Origin: Alphaproteobacteria bacterium
GTDB lineage: Bacteria; Pseudomonadota; Alphaproteobacteria; Rickettsiales; UBA8987
Length of the DNA stretch: 6,642 nucleotides
Assembly (NCBI GenBank): GCA_003531345.1
Contig: DQGZ01000051.1
Coordinates: forward strand, 1-6,642
Reading direction: 5' to 3'
Shown here one piece after another: positions 1-6,330 of this stretch (position 1 is the first letter of the stretch; every line of letters begins with the position of its first letter). The notes under the pieces are model-generated. The model ran no database searches. It saw nothing but the letters and a program-made list of their open reading frames with translations, and was not told the origin of the DNA. Both the position numbers and the translations under genes were made by a program.

Positions 1-149
1 AGTTTTTTGCTATCAATTTCAGAAGTGCCAGATTTATATTTTACCAACATTGCTGGAGAAATTTCCATAGCGGATGCAATCTCAGTTTGCTTTTTCTTTC
101 TATAAGCAATAGCATGTTCAATTTGTATGTTATTAATACTTAATTCCAT
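1..149 (-). CDS. XRE-like helix-turn-helix regulator, N-terminal part (runs off the left edge)
   Basis: The first 49 codons read from an ATG at 149 down to the window edge, so the C-terminus is not visible. The peptide starts MELSINNIQIEHAIAYRKKK and continues QTEIASAMEISPAMLVKYKS. This has the pattern of a lambda-repressor/XRE helix-turn-helix: Q-T-E-I-A in the first helix, then a turn and a recognition helix. Small XRE proteins of this kind usually act as DNA-binding regulators in prophages or toxin-antitoxin loci. A perfect dyad 36 bp upstream (185-199) is a plausible operator. The start is the only ATG that fits, and no strong ribosome binding site is visible. The HTH is fairly clear, but the protein's target cannot be deduced. 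Confidence 0.6.
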   Translation of the reverse strand, partial: MELSINNIQIEHAIAYRKKKQTEIASAMEISPAMLVKYKSGTSEIDSKK

Positions 150-601
150 AGTGTAAAAAATCTTAACAAAATTTACTTGGTTGCATCTTTGAAAAAGATT
201 AACACTATTTACCGCAATATGCAATAGCAATAATAATTTGATATTCTTCCGATATAAGTTAACAATCCACCACCATTTTACAATTTCCTAGTAAATCTCA
301 CTTTGTTGATGTGACGCATGAGTGGCAGTTTAAGCCTTGTTTGTGGCGTTTGGAAGTTTCTTAAATTCGGTTCTAAATTGCATTATTTGGCATAATTCAT
401 GCAAAAAACTCTAATCCTCTAAATAGGCTGTGGAGCAATTTTCAAATAATTCCCCAGATTTTATTATTTATATCCAAGGGTTTTGAAGGTTTTTTGACTT
501 CAATAGTTAGGTCAAGGGCAATACTTGAGGAAAGGAAACACAGAAAATTCTCACTTTAGAAAGCTAACCCAATTTTTCCTTTAAAAATTCTAATAGCTAC
601 A
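150..601. other. Intergenic region without a convincing gene
   Basis: About 450 bp separate the HTH gene start from the ATPase stop. The first 100 bp should hold the promoter of the HTH gene and contain the dyad at 185-199. I found no long reading frame on either strand. A 25-codon plus-strand frame starting ATGAGTGGC at 319 has no visible ribosome binding site or family resemblance. No tRNA, CRISPR array or canonical terminator is apparent. It may be degraded coding DNA. Confidence 0.5.
185..199. promoter_or_regulatory. Perfect dyad upstream of the HTH gene, candidate operator
   Basis: ATCTTT (185-190) is followed by 3 nt and its exact reverse complement AAAGAT (194-199). It lies 36 bp upstream of the start of the HTH gene, a usual place for an autoregulatory operator. 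Only the symmetry is seen; binding is inferred. Dyads this short arise by chance in AT-rich DNA, so confidence is low. Confidence 0.25.
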
Positions 602-1771
602 TTAAATCTTTGTTTTGAGTAGTTGCAAGAATTCACAAATTCCGATGCCGATAGTTTTTTTATCCATAGGATAGGCTTCACCGTGAGGGATGATATAATA
701 TCGTTCTTTTGCGCCGATTTCCTCACAAGCATTATTAAAGCCTTTGCTTAAAACTGGGGCAGAGCTTCTTTTTATTTCAATCGCTAGTGTGTTTTTATTT
801 GGCAATTCTAAAATTAAATCAATTTCATCACCTGTGTTGTTGCGATAAAAAGATGCATCAGTTCCGTATGGAAGTTTTTGTAAAATTTGCTCAATAACAA
901 AACCCTCCCACGAAAAGCCACACAATGAATGCGAGGTTACATCATCAAGAGTCTTTAGGTTTGCAAGGCTGTGCAGAATACCACTATCCCGAACATAAAC
1001 TTTTGGTGATTTAACTAATCTTTTTCTGCTGTTACCGCTCCAAGGTCTCAAAAAACGAATAAGGAATAAATCTGCCATCACTTCCATATAGCTTCTTACT
1101 GAGCTTACTGACATTTCAAGGCTCATAGCAAGCCGGCTTGAATTTAGTATACTTCCTTGGTCATAAGCTAGCATTTTCCATAAACGATAAATTCTATCAG
1201 CAGGAAATTTAGGGCCTATTTGCGGCAAATCTCTTTCTAAATAAGTGCTTATGAAATCTCTTCTCCAGATAAAACTTGCCTCATTATCTTGACTTAAATA
1301 ACTGTCAGGAAACCCACCACGAAGCCATAATTTATTTATATCGCCATTAACCTCTTCTAAAGAAAATGGATTAAGCTCTAAATAACTAATTCTGCCAGCT
1401 AAACTCTCAGAGCTTTGTTTTAGCAAGTCTGGTGAAGCAGAACCTAAAATCAAATAATGAGCAGATTTTTCTCCATTCCTGCGCCTCTTATCAATTATAC
1501 CACGCATTACTGCAAATATTTCTGGCAATCTTTGTATTTTATCTAAAATTAGCAACTTATCCATATGTTGCTCTAGCATTAACTGGGTATCTTCAAATTT
1601 GGCGCGGTCTTGTGTAAGCTCTAAATCAAAATAGAGGCTGGGTTTGCCTAAGGCTTTTTCTACCTGATGTGCAAGCGTAGTTTTACCCACCTGCCTGCAC
1701 CCCAAAAGTGCCACGGCTGGTGAAAGCTGCAAGCGTTTTATAACCAGGTCAAATAATTGTCTTTTTAACAT
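602..1771 (-). CDS. AAA-type ATPase with DUF4143 C-terminal domain, altered Walker B
   Basis: This 389-residue protein has the full layout of the bacterial/archaeal AAA_14-DUF4143 family. Walker A is GCRQVGKT (residues 24-31). The Walker B strand LLILD is at 73-77, a sensor-like LILGSAS at 107-113, the family signature LAGRISYLELNPFSLEE at 124-140, and WLRGGFPDSYL at 149-159. A C-terminal DUF4143 region contains GDEIDLILE (314-322) and IEIKRS (331-336), which looks like a PD-(D/E)XK nuclease-type core (D318, E332, K334). The role of this family is poorly known. Members are common in accessory DNA and are often called ATP-binding proteins. Unusually, the residue after the Walker B aspartate is K78 where the family normally has glutamate (LDEIQ), so ATP hydrolysis may be impaired. 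Length is about normal for the family (roughly 380-430 residues), with no frameshift. The start is the ATG 20 residues before Walker A. No strong Shine-Dalgarno is seen. Confidence 0.9.
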   Translation of the reverse strand: MLKRQLFDLVIKRLQLSPAVALLGCRQVGKTTLAHQVEKALGKPSLYFDLELTQDRAKFEDTQLMLEQHMDKLLILDKIQRLPEIFAVMRGIIDKRRRNGEKSAHYLILGSASPDLLKQSSESLAGRISYLELNPFSLEEVNGDINKLWLRGGFPDSYLSQDNEASFIWRRDFISTYLERDLPQIGPKFPADRIYRLWKMLAYDQGSILNSSRLAMSLEMSVSSVRSYMEVMADLFLIRFLRPWSGNSRKRLVKSPKVYVRDSGILHSLANLKTLDDVTSHSLCGFSWEGFVIEQILQKLPYGTDASFYRNNTGDEIDLILELPNKNTLAIEIKRSSAPVLSKGFNNACEEIGAKERYYIIPHGEAYPMDKKTIGIGICEFLQLLKTKI

Positions 1772-1871
1772 ATTTGCAATTTAACATCTAAAAAGTCAAT
1801 TTGCAAGAGTTATATCTAACTAGCTGATATTACAGATTATTTTATGCTAACGATTATGAGTGTAGAAACAA

Positions 1872-2357
1872 CTACCTTTGTTGAATCCAAGATTTTGGGA
1901 AGGGTTGGAGGAGAGATGAAACGGTGAGTTTTCTGGGTTGTTTGCCGCTTAGAATGGCGTTGATAATATCTGGGCAGAGGGTGGTAAGCCTGATTAATTT
2001 TGAGGCGTAGCTTTTATCCATTTTTTCTTGCTTAGAGAGCTCCGTGATTGAAATTCCTTTATTTTTGACGATTTTGCTATTTAACTCAAACCCAGTTGTA
2101 ATTGCTTTTATTAGCAAATTATCAAACTGCGCTTTAATTTCTTTTGTGGTGTTAGTTTGAATATATTTTTTACCCTTCTGAATTGAGCATTTATAAGGTA
2201 TTTCAAGAATTAAGGGCTCATTACCACAATTACTAATTTGTAGTTTTTCATTTGAATTTCCGAGCATTTTAGAAAGGTTTGCAATTCCAAGTGAATGAAG
2301 AAATATTGTTATTTTCCCTTCAGAAACTATTATTTTTTGTATTAAGAGATTGATGAT
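1872..2357 (-). pseudogene. C-terminal fragment of a large serine recombinase
   Basis: The frame is open from 2357 to the TAG at 1872-1874. It is preceded by an in-frame stop at 2358-2360, so no N-terminal catalytic or DNA-binding domain is attached. The peptide matches the far C-terminus of the large serine recombinases common in alphaproteobacterial prophages and integrative elements. It has a segment IQKIIVSEGKITIFL, then EPLILEIPYK, then a helix-turn-helix-like ISITELSKQEKMDKSYASKL, and the hallmark end PDIINAILSGKQP followed by LTVSSLL and W-I-Q-Q-R. Recognition is from family memory. The first ATG (2267) lies about 30 codons inside the open frame, and the homology continues upstream of it. 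This is therefore a truncated gene rather than a designed 131-residue protein. The catalytic serine domain, which cuts att sites, is missing. The break abuts the equally truncated tail chaperone on the other strand. Confidence 0.72.
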
Positions 2358-2531
2358 TTATCTTTGCTGGTATATGCGCTTATTTTTAAAGCCAAAGATG
2401 AGCAAGGTAATAAAATGTTCACCCTTGCTGATAAAAAAGCCCTGATGGAAAAATCAGATCCTGATGTTGTAGCCCGTGTTGCTAATGAAATTATGAAATC
2501 CAAAACAACTGAAGAACAACTGGGAAACTGA
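2346..2531 (+). pseudogene. Phage tail assembly chaperone (lambda gpG-like), 5'-truncated
   Basis: The frame reads EIDDLSLLVYALIFKAKDEQ and ends in SKTTEEQLGN before TGA at 2529-2531. An in-frame TAA lies at 2343-2345, so the N-terminal part is missing. The sequence KDEQGNKMFTLADKKALMEK followed by VVARVANEIM is typical of tail assembly chaperones, which coat the tape measure protein during tail assembly. It sits at the position expected for that role: one gene upstream of the tape measure and just before a second-frame extension. The first in-frame ATG is at 2415 and has no good ribosome binding site, so expression is doubtful. The gene is joined at its 5' end to a recombinase remnant on the other strand. 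The family call is moderately sure; the truncation is clear. Confidence 0.7.
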
Positions 2532-2561
2532 AATCAGATACTGATATGATGAATCAGTATC
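2522..2561 (+). promoter_or_regulatory. -1 programmed ribosomal frameshift signal (slippery heptamer plus hairpin)
   Basis: The slippery heptamer GGGAAAC is at 2522-2528. It is phased G-GGA-AAC in the chaperone frame, and the TGA stop follows immediately (2529-2531). After an 8-nt spacer comes a perfect 9-bp stem: GATACTGAT (2537-2545) and ATCAGTATC (2553-2561), with a 7-nt loop. Slipping back one base gives GGG-AAA-CTG and enters an open frame that continues to 2665. Lambda G/GT uses GGGAAAG in the same position between the same two genes, upstream of the tape measure. All elements are read directly; use in vivo is inferred. Confidence 0.82.
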
Positions 2562-2665
2562 ACCTTGCTTTCCACCTCCACAAAACTCTTTCAGAGATTC
2601 ATTCTATGTCTGTTGATGAATATCACGGCTGGCTTGCCTACTTTTCACTTAAAAACAAAAAATAA
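2522..2665 (+). CDS. Tail assembly chaperone second-frame extension (lambda gpT-like)
   Basis: This frame, -1 relative to the chaperone, is open through the slippery site to TAA at 2663-2665. It encodes 47 residues when entered by frameshifting, or 39 from the ATG at 2546. It contains the stretch EIHSMSVDEYHGWLAYF, which resembles the short T-type extensions of tail assembly chaperones. In lambda-like phages the G-T fusion bridges chaperone and tape measure and is needed for correct tail assembly. The ATG at 2546 lies in the loop of the frameshift hairpin and lacks a ribosome binding site. I therefore read this as a frameshift extension rather than an independently started gene. Because the 5' partner is truncated, the fusion is probably no longer made in full. 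Confidence 0.65.
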   Translation, partial: GKLKSDTDMMNQYHLAFHLHKTLSEIHSMSVDEYHGWLAYFSLKNKK

Positions 2666-2670
2666 TAACT

Positions 2671-2698
2671 GAACTCTAAACTCTGAACTCTGACAACT
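2671..2698 (+). repeat. Short heptad repeats before the tape measure start
   Basis: Three adjacent 7-mers, GAACTCT, AAACTCT and GAACTCT (2671-2691), are followed by a degenerate GACAACT. They fill the gap between the chaperone extension stop and the tape measure ATG at 2700. No Shine-Dalgarno-like sequence is present in this gap. The repeat is seen directly; no function is known, and slippage is a simple explanation. Confidence 0.4.
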
Positions 2699-2699
2699 A

Positions 2700-2834
2700 A
2701 TGAAAGAAGTATCATTTACCATACGCGCTTTGGATAAAACCAGAGAGGCGTTTAATTCTATTAAGCGGGGTTTGGGGAATCTTAAAAGCAGCATCTCTGC
2801 TACTTTTGATTCGTTAACAAGGCACTATTGTTAG
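2700..2834 (+). pseudogene. Tape measure protein, N-terminal fragment (split by insertion)
   Basis: The frame starts MKEVSFTIRALDKTREAFNS and continues to SLTR. It then enters the inserted element and stops at TAG 2832-2834 after four foreign residues, giving 44 codons. An N-terminus of this type, an 'extended beta strand plus D-K-T-R-EAFNSIK' pattern, is common in proteobacterial tape measure proteins. The position right after the tail chaperone pair fits. Removing 2821-3092 joins this frame to the downstream frame at codon AGA without loss. The two pieces would then form one protein of about 656 residues. Confidence 0.75.
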
Positions 2835-3092
2835 AGGTTTTTATAAAATTTGTTATGAGTCAAAAAATAAAAATTAGCAGGCAGAAAATTCTTTTTATAG
2901 TGGTTTCTATAAGAAAATTTTCTAACGAACTAATTTTTATTTTTTGCCATAACCCTTTGGGCTGCTATTATTTTTTGCATATAACGGCGATAAATTTTTT
3001 GAAATATGAATCACTATTCCTGCAAAATTTATCTTGTTCTCTGCAAAAAATAATCAAACAGCAAATTTATAAAAACCTCCAATAATAGTGCT
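2821..3092. mobile_element. 272-bp palindromic MITE-like insertion in the tape measure gene
   Basis: The ends are long terminal inverted repeats: 2822-2847 matches the reverse complement of 3066-3091 at 24 of 26 positions. Identity continues for TTTG after a one-base gap. The core of each is GAGGTTTTTATAAA. Inside are two nested hairpins. The first has a perfect 17-bp stem (2861-2877 with 2930-2946), flanked by GTTATG/CATAAC and containing AGAAAATT/AATTTTCT. The second has a perfect 13-bp stem (2967-2979 with 3042-3054) and an inner 10-bp stem (2989-2998 with 3024-3033). No transposase is encoded, so it would depend on an element elsewhere. No target-site duplication is visible. Deleting exactly 2821-3092 restores the tape measure frame. 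GGCACTATTG at the left end recalls IS6-family ends, but the 8-bp duplication of that family is absent. Confidence 0.8.
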
Positions 3093-3094
3093 GA

Positions 3095-4942
3095 ATGAAG
3101 GGAATTGTTGCTGGGTTTTTGGGTGGTGCATTTATTGGCAATATAGTTAAATCCGCTGATCACATTTATGATTTATCACAAAGGTTAAATATTGGTGCGG
3201 GCATATTATCGCAATATAACCATATTGCCGATATGACGGGAACTAGCATTGAAAGCTTTGGTAAAGGTTTTAAAACCTTGGCAAAAAATGTAGCAGATGC
3301 CGCAGATGGAACTGGTAAAGCTAAAGATTCTTTTAAGGAGCTTGGCTTAGATGCTGCAAAACTAAAAGAACTTTCCATTGATGAGCAGTTTCAGCTGGTT
3401 GCAGAGGCAATGAAAAATGTAACCAATGATACTGATAGGGTTCGCATTGCTACTGAAATATTCGGAAAAGCTGGTATGGATTTAATACCAGTTTTAAATG
3501 AAGGTGCGGAAGGGATTATCAGGCTTAAAAATGAAGCAAATAATCTTGGCGTTACTATGACAGATGCACAGGCAAGTGGCATTGCATCAATGAAAGATTC
3601 GCTTGATAAATTATGGGGTGTGATAGTTGGCGTTGGTAGAAGTATTATTGCACATTTTGCACCAGCGGTGGAATGGGCAGCTGATTTTTTATCAGATATA
3701 ATTCCAAAAGCTGTTGATATTGCCAGAAAAGCCTTTGATGGTTTGATTATTTTCTTCTTAAAAATATATCAAAATATTGTAGAAAGAATCGCTTCACTTG
3801 TTGAAAAGATTTCAAAATTACCAGGGTTGATTTCAGATGCGTTTGATTATGCTTCTGGCTTGCCGTTAATTGGCGATAGTTTTAAATCTGCTGCAGAAAG
3901 CGCTGGTAATTTAGAGCAAAGAATAAAATCAGTTTCTGATGGTTTGCGTGGACATGTTGAGGTTTTAAATCACCTTAAATCTGAAAACACCTCCTTTGTT
4001 GAATCAAATAAAGTTGCTACAAAATCATTTGATGATTTTAAGAAAGTGGTTGATGAAACCGCTCTTGCTGGTGGTGCAATAAAAAGAACTACCGAAGAAC
4101 AAAAACTTGCAACCGAAGGTCTTAACCAACTTCAAAATGAAGCGAAATCCTTAATTGAGAGTAATAAAACTGCTTATCAAAAATATACTGATTCAGTTAA
4201 AAAAGCTGATCAGATGCTTAAGGCAAAATTAATAACTCAAGATACTTACAATAGTGCGATTGGCAAATTCAGAGAGGAATTAAACCAAACCGATACAGCA
4301 TTACAATCAACAGGTGATTTTATAAATGATATTCTTGGCGGTGCTATTAATGGCAATATTAAATCATGGAAAGATTTAGGCAATGTGGCAGTAAAATCTT
4401 TGCAGGGTATTTTAACTAACCTACTAAAATTTGATGCCAATAAAATGGGAACTGGCGGCAGCCTGTTTCCGAATATGTCAAATTTTATGAACTCAGATTT
4501 TTTGGGTTCAATATTTGGTGGCAAAGGTAAATCATCTGGGCTTTCATCTTTGTTTGGCTCTGTAACATCTATGTTTAGTAGTGGCAAGGGAGCGAGTGGC
4601 TTCAGCTCTATTCTTGGTTCAGTATCGAAATTTCTACCGTCATTTGCAGGGTTTTTTGCAGAAGGCGGAACAATACCAAGAGGTAAATTTGGTATCGTGG
4701 GTGAGCGAGGGCCAGAGCTTGCTTTTGCTGGTAATGGTAATTTGAATATTTCACCATTTGATAGTAAATCATCTGGTGAAACTTCAGCTACCAATATTAC
4801 ATACAACATTGATGCTAGAGGTGCAGACCCAAGCGTAGTTGAAAGAATTGAATCTGCATTAAACAGAGTAAATAAATCTATTGAAAGTAGAGCCTTAAAG
4901 GCCGTTCAAGACACCAGAAATCGTAACCCTAGTTTTGCGTAA
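3095..4942 (+). CDS. Phage tail tape measure protein, main part (5' end cut off by insertion)
   Basis: These 615 residues form the bulk of a siphophage tape measure protein, which sets tail length and is threaded inside the tail tube. The start has a glycine-rich hydrophobic stretch (KGIVAGFLGGAFIG), then a region with GILSQYNHIADMTGTSIESF and FGKAGMDLIPVLNEG, typical of lambda/HK97-like tape measures. Hydrophobic and amphipathic helices follow around residues 185-260, then coiled-coil-like Lys/Glu-rich sequence around 290-400. The C-terminus has the hallmark FAEGGTIPRG-KFGIVGERGPELAF near residues 520-545. The ATG at 3095 lies just after the inserted element, and TGA occupies the preceding codon (3092-3094). 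No ribosome binding site is seen, so this ATG is probably an internal codon of the original gene. Total original length of about 656 residues is modest for the family. The stop overlaps the next start (TAATG). Confidence 0.88.
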   Translation: MKGIVAGFLGGAFIGNIVKSADHIYDLSQRLNIGAGILSQYNHIADMTGTSIESFGKGFKTLAKNVADAADGTGKAKDSFKELGLDAAKLKELSIDEQFQLVAEAMKNVTNDTDRVRIATEIFGKAGMDLIPVLNEGAEGIIRLKNEANNLGVTMTDAQASGIASMKDSLDKLWGVIVGVGRSIIAHFAPAVEWAADFLSDIIPKAVDIARKAFDGLIIFFLKIYQNIVERIASLVEKISKLPGLISDAFDYASGLPLIGDSFKSAAESAGNLEQRIKSVSDGLRGHVEVLNHLKSENTSFVESNKVATKSFDDFKKVVDETALAGGAIKRTTEEQKLATEGLNQLQNEAKSLIESNKTAYQKYTDSVKKADQMLKAKLITQDTYNSAIGKFREELNQTDTALQSTGDFINDILGGAINGNIKSWKDLGNVAVKSLQGILTNLLKFDANKMGTGGSLFPNMSNFMNSDFLGSIFGGKGKSSGLSSLFGSVTSMFSSGKGASGFSSILGSVSKFLPSFAGFFAEGGTIPRGKFGIVGERGPELAFAGNGNLNISPFDSKSSGETSATNITYNIDARGADPSVVERIESALNRVNKSIESRALKAVQDTRNRNPSFA

Positions 4943-5571
4943 TGCCAATAACCTATCCGTTATCACTTCCCAATAACAGGGTGAAGCGGGTTCGGATTAT
5001 TCCAAAAACTGCAGTGGCACAAACCATGTCACCATTTTCTGGGGTGCAACAAATACAAGCTCACCCTGGCCAGTGGTTTGAAATGGAAGTTGAATTGCCA
5101 CCATTACAGCGGGATATCGCAGAGGAATGGTCATCATTCTTTTTATCTCTAAATGGAATTCAGGGAACATTTTTAATCGGTGATCCATCTGCTAATGTTC
5201 CCAGAGGTGTTGCAGCAACCAATTCAGGTGCTCCAAAATTAAATGGAGCTCATAATACAAGGGCAACCACAATATCTCTGAAAGGGCTACCAATAAACAT
5301 AACAAATTACCTTAAAAAAGGTGATTATATTCAAGCAGGAAGCGGCTTATCAGCAAGGCTTCATAAGGTGTTAAATGATGTTTCAAGTAATGCATCAGGT
5401 ATCGCTAGTGCTGATATATTTCCGAGTTTGAGAGCCTCCTATGCAGATAATACCACAGTTATTGTTTCCTATGCAAAAGGCTTATTCCGCCTTGCTTCAA
5501 ATGATATGAATTTAGATATCAGTGAGGCACTTATTTATTCAACATCTTTCAAATGTAGAGAGGCGTTATAA
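4942..5571 (+). CDS. Distal tail protein-like phage minor tail protein
   Basis: This 209-residue protein follows the tape measure with a TAATG overlap, indicating translational coupling. It resembles a group of proteobacterial prophage tail proteins always found after the tape measure. The N-terminal half has WFEMEVELPPLQ, then an EEWSSFFLSLNGIQGTFLIG segment, and GDPSANVPRG. The C-terminus has GLFRLASNDMNLDIS and ends in FKCREAL. Such proteins form the ring linking the tail tube to the tip. The role is inferred from position and this resemblance, not from a named domain. It occupies the slot of the DUF2460 protein in alphaproteobacterial gene transfer agents and has similar length. I do not see the DUF2460 sequence pattern, so it is more likely an analogue. 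The frame is intact. Confidence 0.65.
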   Translation: MPITYPLSLPNNRVKRVRIIPKTAVAQTMSPFSGVQQIQAHPGQWFEMEVELPPLQRDIAEEWSSFFLSLNGIQGTFLIGDPSANVPRGVAATNSGAPKLNGAHNTRATTISLKGLPINITNYLKKGDYIQAGSGLSARLHKVLNDVSSNASGIASADIFPSLRASYADNTTVIVSYAKGLFRLASNDMNLDISEALIYSTSFKCREAL

Positions 5572-5574
5572 TCT

Positions 5575-6132
5575 ATGCCAAGAAGCCTAACAACAGGGAT
5601 GCAAAATGCCTCAACTGCAAAGTTGTTCAGACCAGTAATTTTAATCAAGGCTGAGTTTGACTCTGGGCATTTAAGGCTGTGGAATGGCGTTGGTGATTTT
5701 ACCTATAATAGCGAAATTTACACAGGTGCTGGAACTTTACTTTCAATCTCTGAAATTAAAGAAACAACTTCAATTCAAGCCAATGGAATGCAACTTGGGT
5801 TGTCAGGTATTCCAGCCTCAATAGTTTCTATCGGTTTAAATGAAAATTACCAAGATAGACCTCTTACTATTTGGCTTGGTGCAATTGATGATTCAGGGAA
5901 CTTAATTTCAAACCCCGTGCGAATGTTTAAGGGTAAGATGGATGTTTTATCATTTGAGGAATCAGGTGAAACTGCAACCGCATTATTGAGCGTGGAAAAT
6001 ATCCTCATTGATCTACAGAGGGATAAAACCCGAAACTACACCCATGAAGATCAGCAAATAGAATTTACAGGCGATGAAGGTTTTAAATTCATAACCAGCC
6101 TACAAGAAAAAGAAGTTATCTGGGGTAGATAA
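5575..6132 (+). CDS. Phage minor tail / tail-hub protein (DUF2163-like position)
   Basis: This 185-residue protein starts 3 nt after the preceding stop, with GAGAGG upstream as a plausible, slightly distant ribosome binding site. It contains FRPVILIKAEFDSGHLRLWN, then a YTGAGTLLSISEI segment, LSGIP, DRPLTIWLGAIDD and a C-terminal FITSLQEKEVIWGR. This pattern is shared by minor tail proteins downstream of the tape measure in many proteobacterial prophages. They are beta-rich and probably belong to the baseplate hub. The final SLQEKEVIWGR motif suggests the C-terminus is complete. The stop TAA overlaps an ATG at 6132, the same coupling used upstream. The expected next tail gene, commonly an NlpC/P60-type peptidase or the tail tip protein, is not there. 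Confidence 0.68.
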   Translation: MPRSLTTGMQNASTAKLFRPVILIKAEFDSGHLRLWNGVGDFTYNSEIYTGAGTLLSISEIKETTSIQANGMQLGLSGIPASIVSIGLNENYQDRPLTIWLGAIDDSGNLISNPVRMFKGKMDVLSFEESGETATALLSVENILIDLQRDKTRNYTHEDQQIEFTGDEGFKFITSLQEKEVIWGR

Positions 6133-6167
6133 TGGCGAACCATAAATACGAAAATATATATGTAAAC

Positions 6168-6197
6168 TTGCATATCATATATAAAATATGCTATAAC
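6168..6197 (+). promoter_or_regulatory. Candidate promoter of RNA copy 1
   Basis: A TATAAC -10 box at 6192-6197 is preceded by TTGCAT (6168-6173) with an 18-bp spacer. The -35 is weak. The region aligns with the stronger promoter of copy 2, sharing ACTT, ATAT and GCTATAA blocks. The conserved RNA block begins 7 nt after the -10 box, where transcription would be expected to start. Confidence 0.5.
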
Positions 6198-6203
6198 AAA
6201 GTT

Positions 6204-6274
6204 ACAAATGCCTACGCAGTTCGACAAGGGTGCCAGGGTGGCATACCTTCACTGTACAGGGATAGACTGCGGGG
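6204..6274 (+). ncRNA. Candidate structured small RNA, copy 1 (71 nt)
   Basis: A GC-rich island (40 of 71 bases are G or C) in AT-rich DNA. The predicted fold is a three-way junction. P1 is CGCAGT (6215-6220) with ACTGCG (6266-6271), extendable with GGG. P2 is TGCCA (6231-6235) with TGGCA (6239-6243). P3 is 6250-6253 with 6258-6261, carrying one A/G mismatch and loop GTAC. Its 5' block (ACAAATGC, ACGCAGTTCGA) and 3' block (GGGATAGACTGCGGGG) recur in copy 2 at the same spacing. No U-rich terminator follows directly. It matches no tRNA, purine or TPP riboswitch, or hammerhead core that I know. Transcription and function are inferred. Confidence 0.68.
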
Positions 6275-6294
6275 TTTAATAAGCACCTTTATAC

Positions 6295-6323
6295 TTTACA
6301 AGTGCTATATTATTAGCTATAAT
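6295..6323 (+). promoter_or_regulatory. Near-consensus sigma-70 promoter of RNA copy 2
   Basis: TTTACA (6295-6300), a 17-bp spacer and a perfect TATAAT (6318-6323) form a near-consensus housekeeping promoter on the plus strand. The conserved RNA block starts 8 nt after the -10 box, so predicted transcription start and conservation boundary coincide. No coding frame worth calling follows. Confidence 0.7.
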
Positions 6324-6330
6324 AGCAAGT

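Noticed and set aside
319..396. 25-codon plus-strand frame in the left intergenic region
   Set aside because: It has no ribosome binding site, promoter or recognisable family, and this length is expected by chance.
1432..1617. 61-codon plus-strand frame opposite the ATPase gene
   Set aside because: It is a mirror frame of a well-supported gene, with no motif of its own.
2828..3085. 85-codon plus-strand frame inside the palindromic element
   Set aside because: It lies wholly inside the inverted-repeat element, its sequence is dictated by the hairpins, and it shows no transposase motif.
2821..3092. Element as an IS6-family derivative, based on GGCACTATTG at the left end
   Set aside because: Only the first bases are similar, the right end differs at the outermost base, and the 8-bp target duplication of IS6 elements is absent.
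2821..3092. Element as a self-splicing intron or a translational bypass sequence
   Set aside because: I see no group I or group II core elements and no matching take-off and landing codons. The near-perfect terminal inverted repeats fit a transposable element better. The clean frame restoration keeps the idea worth testing but not calling.
4246..4809. 187-codon minus-strand frame opposite the tape measure gene
   Set aside because: It is antisense to a clearly coding gene, proline- and leucine-rich as expected from a mirror frame, and has no ribosome binding site or family. The shorter antisense frames at 3166-3378, 3391-3582 and 4997-5188 are rejected for the same reason.
3095..6132. Gene transfer agent cluster
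   Set aside because: The gene order resembles GTA gp11-gp13, but the 209- and 185-residue proteins do not show the DUF2460 and full-length DUF2163 patterns, and the neighbouring frameshifted chaperone pair and truncations fit a prophage remnant.
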